DNA from: Pontivivens nitratireducens
GTDB taxonomy: Bacteria; Pseudomonadota; Alphaproteobacteria; Rhodobacterales; Rhodobacteraceae
DNA: 64,000 bases
Assembly (NCBI RefSeq): GCF_014235845.1
Contig: NZ_JACJUQ010000009.1
Coordinates: 1 to 64,000 of the forward strand
Reading direction: 5' to 3'
This document shows positions 62,701-64,000 of this stretch, piece by piece. Position numbers and translations under genes: made by a program. Position 1 is the first letter of the stretch. Each line of letters opens with the position of its first letter. Below the pieces are notes generated by a model. That model was not told the DNA's origin and made no database searches. It saw only the letters and a program-made list of their open reading frames with translations.

Positions 62701-64000
62701 CCAGATCGGCGCGGGCGACAATTGGGTGCTCGGCGACAGCGGCCTGATCGACCGGACGACCGGCACGATCAGCAGCGTTGCCTCGGACCAGTCGGGGGCG
62801 GATCGGATCGTGATCGCGCTGACCGGGGGCGTCGCCTCGGGTGCGAATACGGGCAACGATATCGTCATCGGCGGCGCGGGCGCGGATGAAATCGACGTCA
62901 GCGCGGGCAACAATGCCGTGATTGGCGACAGCGGCACAGTGATGTTCGCGGTAGGGGCGGAAACGCTGATCTCCCTCACCTCGACCAGCGACCGGCGCGA
63001 TGGGGCCGATACGCTGCGTGCGCTGGAGGGCGACGACATCGCCATCCTCGGCGGTGCGGCGGATATCGCCAATCTGGGTGAGGGCGCCAATCGGGTGATC
63101 GGTGACAGCGGGATCGTCGATGTGGTCGGGATGAGCGTGAGCGCAACCTCCGCCACCTATCTGGATGCGACACCTGCCGCCAGCACGGCAGGGGATGCCG
63201 GGGCGGACACGATCATCACCGGCGCGGGCACCGACCTGATCATCGGGGGCAGCCGCGCCGATACGATTTCCGGCGGCAATGGCGACAACATCGTGCTGGG
63301 CGATACCGGCACGATCAACCACGATGCGGCGTTCGCGCTGATCGACGCTGTATCGCTTGCGAATGTGCGTGACGGTGTGGACAATGTGACGCTGGGCAGC
63401 GGTGCGGATGCCGTGATCCTGGGGGGGCGCGGTGACGTGCTGAACGCCGGGGCGGGCAACAACCGTATTCTGGGTGACAGCGGCTCCATCGACACCCCGA
63501 CGCTGACAATGACCACAGCCAGCGACAATGTGGCGGGTGCGGACGATATCACCACTGGTAACGGCAACGACATCATCCTCGCGGGCAGCGGGGCGGATAC
63601 GGTCGCGGGCGGAAATGGCGCGAATGTCGTTCTGGGCGATACCGGCACGGTAACGCATGGCGTTGGCGGCGCGCTGGAAACGGCCAGTTCCACCGCCGAT
63701 GCGCGGGATGGCGTGGATACCGTCACGCTGGGCACGGGCGCGGATGCCGTCATTCTGGGCGGTGCGGGCGATGTGCTGAACGCGGGCGACGGGACCAACA
63801 AGGTTCTGGGCGACAGCGGCAGCATCGACGCGCTGACCGGCACCCTGACCACGGAGTCCGATATTCAGGCGGGCGCGGACAGCATCACCAGCGGCAGCGG
63901 CGCGGATATCATTCTGGCCGGAAGCCGTGCGGATACGGTGACGGGCGGCGCGGGCGACAACCTGATCCTGGCTGAGACCGGAACGATCCTGCACACGGTC
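50780..64000 (+). CDS. Second giant LEPR-type RTX surface protein, partial (at least 4,407 aa)
   Basis: From the ATG at 50780 the frame stays open for 4,407 codons to the window end. A TGA three codons upstream and AGGA about 10 nt upstream fix the start. The N-terminus (MGKLEKIGAQARLGEETLAQ) is not hydrophobic and carries MEPRIMLDAS at residues 28-37, a variant of the LEPR-XLL motif. Residues about 40-150 are helical. Up to about residue 2,465 follow mixed alpha/beta and strand-rich domains I cannot name. From about 58,180 RTX repeats run to the end in two alternating forms. The C-terminal part is outside the window. It is the third gene of an operon with the TolC-like protein and adaptor, and is probably their cargo. 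Confidence 0.92.
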   Translation, partial: MGKLEKIGAQARLGEETLAQMKAQMVPMEPRIMLDASLDLDTGGAAGLDIFHAVVGTLDAQTEELQSIFADYQNTLQQAVAVAGTLIDAGGDFDARGFDSATGGATDLARAQETAQILMSDIRDTVEAAKAAFEANLDTFVQANKATIAANVGTFQTAGANGISGDGDDVGITLTGADVEALLTFDNLVNNSDFDDAIEALIDGKVTAAVTNDDIEGLGSAVGNAAADEVTAAFFTLNLTDVQRDGADVVTFANETADKINVVVDMAALGLDLDVLLGAVDFGLDSTAITDALFADTTSEFSFDITKTSSASSIGLIADNFELPDLVAGGAVYDGAGSGPSTSLGFVSGTLEQIDTAQVRLATTGVDSISLSSTYNFGGALNNTFTADPISVAAEINEVGGAGFVSIVDDTTYRLIEVTIAGALDTQATSAVLNAAAFEAANQTERTFALVVGLESVLGTASDDAVAAFVDAATLDVASDFSGSIADANVRAAVEGAVDAFAAYGVAQMKDVLSQAVTQIQNFLGQSLFDVDLPFTDLSLRDALAPIQSVVDALESTFEIDLNAAGLAAGAALQPPLTSVTAGAPDVGAIVAQGTFDIALTDGGVDSTITVSGPFTDIASIAAAMDAALNAAGVGVSVDAAGRLVFTADVAGDDVLVDFVETDDLAIGDFGLIGAVSFAAATSVTTEEDIDVGELAGMEALVLNVTDGAGTQREVRVASDGGFASVADLAAKMDAALTDFNVSVTEVAGKLQYALDDPAGAAAKIQLPTENAVRAQTFDGLLAWANAQLNDAIPGVKITLGEDGRLLFLLPELQVMAMTGGSFNLDEIGFGDIAGLELNAALTALLRGELSTALAIDLAGLIGDADDALTARAENDGTLVTTGFADHVYVQDTSIFASISAATTSLTATADLGLVKAAIGHDTPTDNFIVLDAQMFATLTGEDGGTGDFDQAVSLSTLADKITAGRALDLLGRFELGGGAITTEDGDVVLDGANLKINNDIYANAFDAGEVGNVAVVHFGDVSIEVAGLAGLGTDAVNAVTVGARDLFDTDSWSVIIDSPVAEALTGLQTGDTLDTLTNIAGLLVDIGAALAEDLPFLDQDIPILNFSLLDVASFSEDFLAAVQDARNNPQGTLDTLDAKLEEVFGPDTVVLAWDATGSVLTFDLNLVYGTTGTTPLAIDLVGMLGDQLETLVGASVADVVTGLVDARGDAELTLTTDLILDLSFGIDLSGLLAEPVDFASNTTALGLLASVGSIVGANGNDLRVTRTDRDTGARSVVEIDLNGAETVDDVVGLIDAAVGTGFGTATLGDGTGDNVSFSYDAATGEFTFGDQDATARDSDDVIALFGAASQDSADDGGVQVVTASGAPGTPALAYAFDVIVNGESVTVNVPGDGARATVADLAEAINAAMQDADILRSAIDASAVPGMTVALSQLMRASEVGGVLVMTATDFAETQGYDPISFTLTGQDVSHEVTFEIKELDGANAARMLGFENGQELDGAEATSAAVYESAGDGKVRTFIDTDNTSIRFELRAGSEGSINAVLGLGPVEATVVGGTALIDAGDGSGDAARIGVELNDADGDAHDGQLDLSLIGDIANPLDLFIPEVQLGVSIDLPLTDNLGVLGDDAGFQYIAPLIQTKAGITAANFDTSDIAGNFEGDLIDFFENPSAGFPTTNVVLNLDGLEDAFADINVLGLLNDPRLVLNGLDLILRQTDNLIGGFLDTVNLPVIGDGLGAGLSVIDDMRYEVIAPALEYASQPKADGSLPTTVDLLTGFLNDQMNDLFGTSGVVYMQAFLDTSGGTNDSYLYGNFNFSGNLFAASLDAGFDIGIPGFELEFEDGTAIDLSVDYDANIAFGIDRSGFFLLNDEDEAEISIDFTVDAGNFAGSFTMANLLRLSAVGVDTANTNGSGYAAAPGEAGYDGGRIGVEASLSADLYGEQGTDMTRDLSGISVEKGGTALDWEKEVRLSGLRLSDLVAVAFTAEAFAEIQLTAGVINPVTGESVQIGGIDALPPVTTELIVEASFDTSRSGEMFSLDALRFEDVRLDASDLYEAFLAPIIDPLAPIIDPLAELGRALNTPPLSFAFGALTTVFPVLGIVDTIADIIVFVDDIKDSGGIVLFGTFDFVNQLDDLADGSARAGNLDSDDLVRTEAGAAITGTFGGTGLSIDLPIISDPSNVIALLLGNFEDVTLVRATYTLIDFAFDVDVVGSLVAASGLPSKVVSPITGALDARVHGHGFAGFTVGYDLSGVVNFIDTMQPERLFDGIFIDSSDGGLVDFGIGFEAEASISIAIASAFLRGSGDASFRLGFNDPNSDGKLRIPEIVKVVEAVADSSGFVEALELVFKGDGGFSFGASAGGSVGIGPASVSFSIDIFEFGTSFTFGGLPIPGEISSDIADTGNTAILNIGSRSGLSLTDATEDGDDRLVITGPNSPISVNWTSGGTNQIAGLDPATSAIIIPAGNGDNNIDMSGITDTTPTLTYTGSGDDNIVLSDQGFHVVFAGDGQDTITAGAGATGEYWIIGGGGRDTITVGGTGSTLIFSDDDYGLRDEFLAAFAAGGFNKAAAEAIVAGQWGDQNKTLDDFKTSYTQSTQSIAGSDADVVTVGSGDHVIFAGAGADSITTGGASGTVEIYGGAGDDTINGNGDFVTVEGGAGADRIFLGDGQNKAYGWSAQLSADGLSGDTALNTAASQDGADLIIGGEGTDEIWGHAGDDVIEGGGGDDLIKGNLGNDMITGGRFEVTQGGNTIDVAASTLHLSFPGVLVVDSLDLSDGQDTIDGHGGNDILLGGGEGDSITGGGGSDMIVGDFGQTTLSANRVVQDFTAAQVDSTNQGADTLTGGLGNDILIGGGASSGTVDVLTDLSGTGVLIGDYADIRGARLMEGVTQVTSVATSFGNADRITAGAGHDIILAGEGNDTVDAGLGTNIVSGDLAHVDLIGGEITVIATLNKFADSIISGVASDAGGAAADAADMIVGGSGDDTISAGIGRNAILGDDGTILFDAAARRAIINFVPALDASQAEADRVAADIALIEGMTLRLTATITDLDGDDVVTTLGDDDYAVLGGGDDIADLGEGVNWAAGDDGVLRVDLFQISSRSDSRGGDDSITTGAGNDFLVGGSGGDTITAGAGDNAVLGDVGDIYVSLDTIRATTLFSFGGSADGEDSVTALGGQDWVILGGDDDIADLGQGVNVVTGDTGSISNTGDARTAATIEAGDDTITTGDDIDIILGGVGSDSIIAGEGDNLIVGDAGQILFNITTFAALKLTSGHTGEDGDDTVTTGAGADIVILGGSDDTANVGDGFNRVLGDSGTVDIAAGTLLTESDLDSGDDSITGGIDQDIILAGVGADTVSAGTGSTNTILGDTGQVTYTVIGFGVSNIVGTSDVRDGADIITADGLINQVMGGGRDDTITLGNGYNVVLGDSGRIEPFAGLLLAGSDAFGGDDAISTGTSADVIIGGSGDDTISADAGDNSILGDTGEIRHGVFDFLGYTMLSTGVSRDGNDVVTTLGGNDLVILGGLADTADLGDGDNRVLGDSGTIETRNAFLTSATDIFVGADDITTGSGRDMIIGGSRADVIRAGAGDNAIIGDTGTINHDRDTLATLNMVSAFESDGADTVTALGGMDDVILGGGNDVADLGEGLNRVIGGSGEINITQGRIETALGTDGVTSNDDTITTGAANDLVIGGYGADTLTLGAGDNALLGDTGRILFDASDNRLISMLSDMDGSDGADRVTTLQGRDYAILGSRADIADLGEGDNIVVGEGGVIDLHTGTASTGQAVFGGNDRITTAGGADIVLGGSGADILTLGAGANLILGDSGTITFTATRAAMVLTSTSNPFDGIDTVTTTTGADVAILGGGGDVADLGANDNKVLADSGTINAVAGTLTNVSDIYSGADTVTTGGGADIVILGSGNDTLDGGAGDNLVLGDTGTISHQVGTATLIAMQSVTDTRDGRDTVRVLEGSDRIILGGNQDIAQIGAGDNWVLGDSGLIDRTTGTISSVASDQSGADRIVIALTGGVASGANTGNDIVIGGAGADEIDVSAGNNAVIGDSGTVMFAVGAETLISLTSTSDRRDGADTLRALEGDDIAILGGAADIANLGEGANRVIGDSGIVDVVGMSVSATSATYLDATPAASTAGDAGADTIITGAGTDLIIGGSRADTISGGNGDNIVLGDTGTINHDAAFALIDAVSLANVRDGVDNVTLGSGADAVILGGRGDVLNAGAGNNRILGDSGSIDTPTLTMTTASDNVAGADDITTGNGNDIILAGSGADTVAGGNGANVVLGDTGTVTHGVGGALETASSTADARDGVDTVTLGTGADAVILGGAGDVLNAGDGTNKVLGDSGSIDALTGTLTTESDIQAGADSITSGSGADIILAGSRADTVTGGAGDNLILAETGTILHTV
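50861..50890 (+). other. LEPR-type motif of giant protein 2
   Basis: This encodes MEPRIMLDAS, which aligns with MEPRVLLSAD of the first giant protein. In both cases it follows a charged stretch of 27-50 residues without a hydrophobic core. Confidence 0.75.
56943..56990 (+). repeat. Short tandem duplication in giant gene 2
   Basis: Two adjacent 21-bp units, differing by one base, each encode the seven residues APIIDPL. It is a small in-frame slippage product. Confidence 0.7.
58180..64000 (+). repeat. RTX repeat block of giant protein 2 with alternating modules
   Basis: GGxGxDxI repeats start near 58,180 and become regular after about 59,900. Two module types then alternate: one ends like GDNAIIGDTGTI, the other contains VILGGxxDxADLGEGxNRVLGDSG. 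The second type falls near 59,990, 60,325, 60,660, 60,985, 61,340, 61,680, 62,025, 62,365, 62,700, 63,070, 63,430 and 63,780, a period of about 335-370 nt (about 113 residues). The block continues past the window. Confidence 0.9.

Noticed and set aside
50765-63994. Long reverse open frames of about 1,000-1,800 codons opposite giant gene 2
   Set aside because: Their translations are low-complexity antisense of RTX and filament repeats. The forward frame has a ribosome site, a LEPR motif and recognisable modules.

Overview
The window is a high-GC piece of an alphaproteobacterial extrachromosomal replicon, most likely from the Rhodobacteraceae (Roseobacter-like). The evidence is a parA-parB pair divergent from a Rep_3-type initiator, with an iteron origin between them and candidate parS palindromes behind parB, plus a TRAP transporter. 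The genus is inferred from gene content and style, not from a marker gene.

Layout. 1-2726: remains of a TRAP transporter operon (dctP fragment, dctM, dctQ running off the left edge) and a tetR fragment. Both fragments end at one deletion scar near 2365. 2753-42460: one long leftward operon. It begins with a giant gene of 31.9 kb (about 10,629 aa, LEPR-XLL type N-terminus, RTX repeats near the C-terminus). A DUF3467 protein, a GAF-HlyD fusion, a PqqD-M50 peptidase-HlyD fusion, a shortened SecA-like ATPase, a periplasmic HlyD-like adaptor and an unknown protein follow. Most junctions are 4-nt start/stop overlaps. 42624-44155: a P-loop kinase and a methyltransferase. 44240-48170: the replication and partition module. 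48348-64000: a rightward operon of a TolC-like lipoprotein, a second small HlyD-like adaptor, and a second giant LEPR-type RTX protein. This last frame is open for 4,407 codons and continues beyond the window.

How the parts may work together. Neither giant protein has a classical signal peptide, and both carry an EPR-x-x-L motif near the N-terminus. No ABC exporter of the HlyB type is present. The two giant genes face away from each other around the replication module, and each has its own short adaptor; the two adaptors look like paralogues with the same pair of cysteines. I infer a dedicated export machine for megadalton surface proteins. In this model the SecA-like ATPase supplies energy, the polytopic M50/HlyD fusion and the GAF-HlyD fusion form the inner-membrane part, the small adaptors bridge the periplasm, and the TolC-like protein is the outer-membrane exit. 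This route is a hypothesis from domain content and operon structure. It is the most interesting content of the window.

Almost all of the window is coding. The only gene-free stretch over 300 bases is 46558-47135, which holds the origin and the parA control region.
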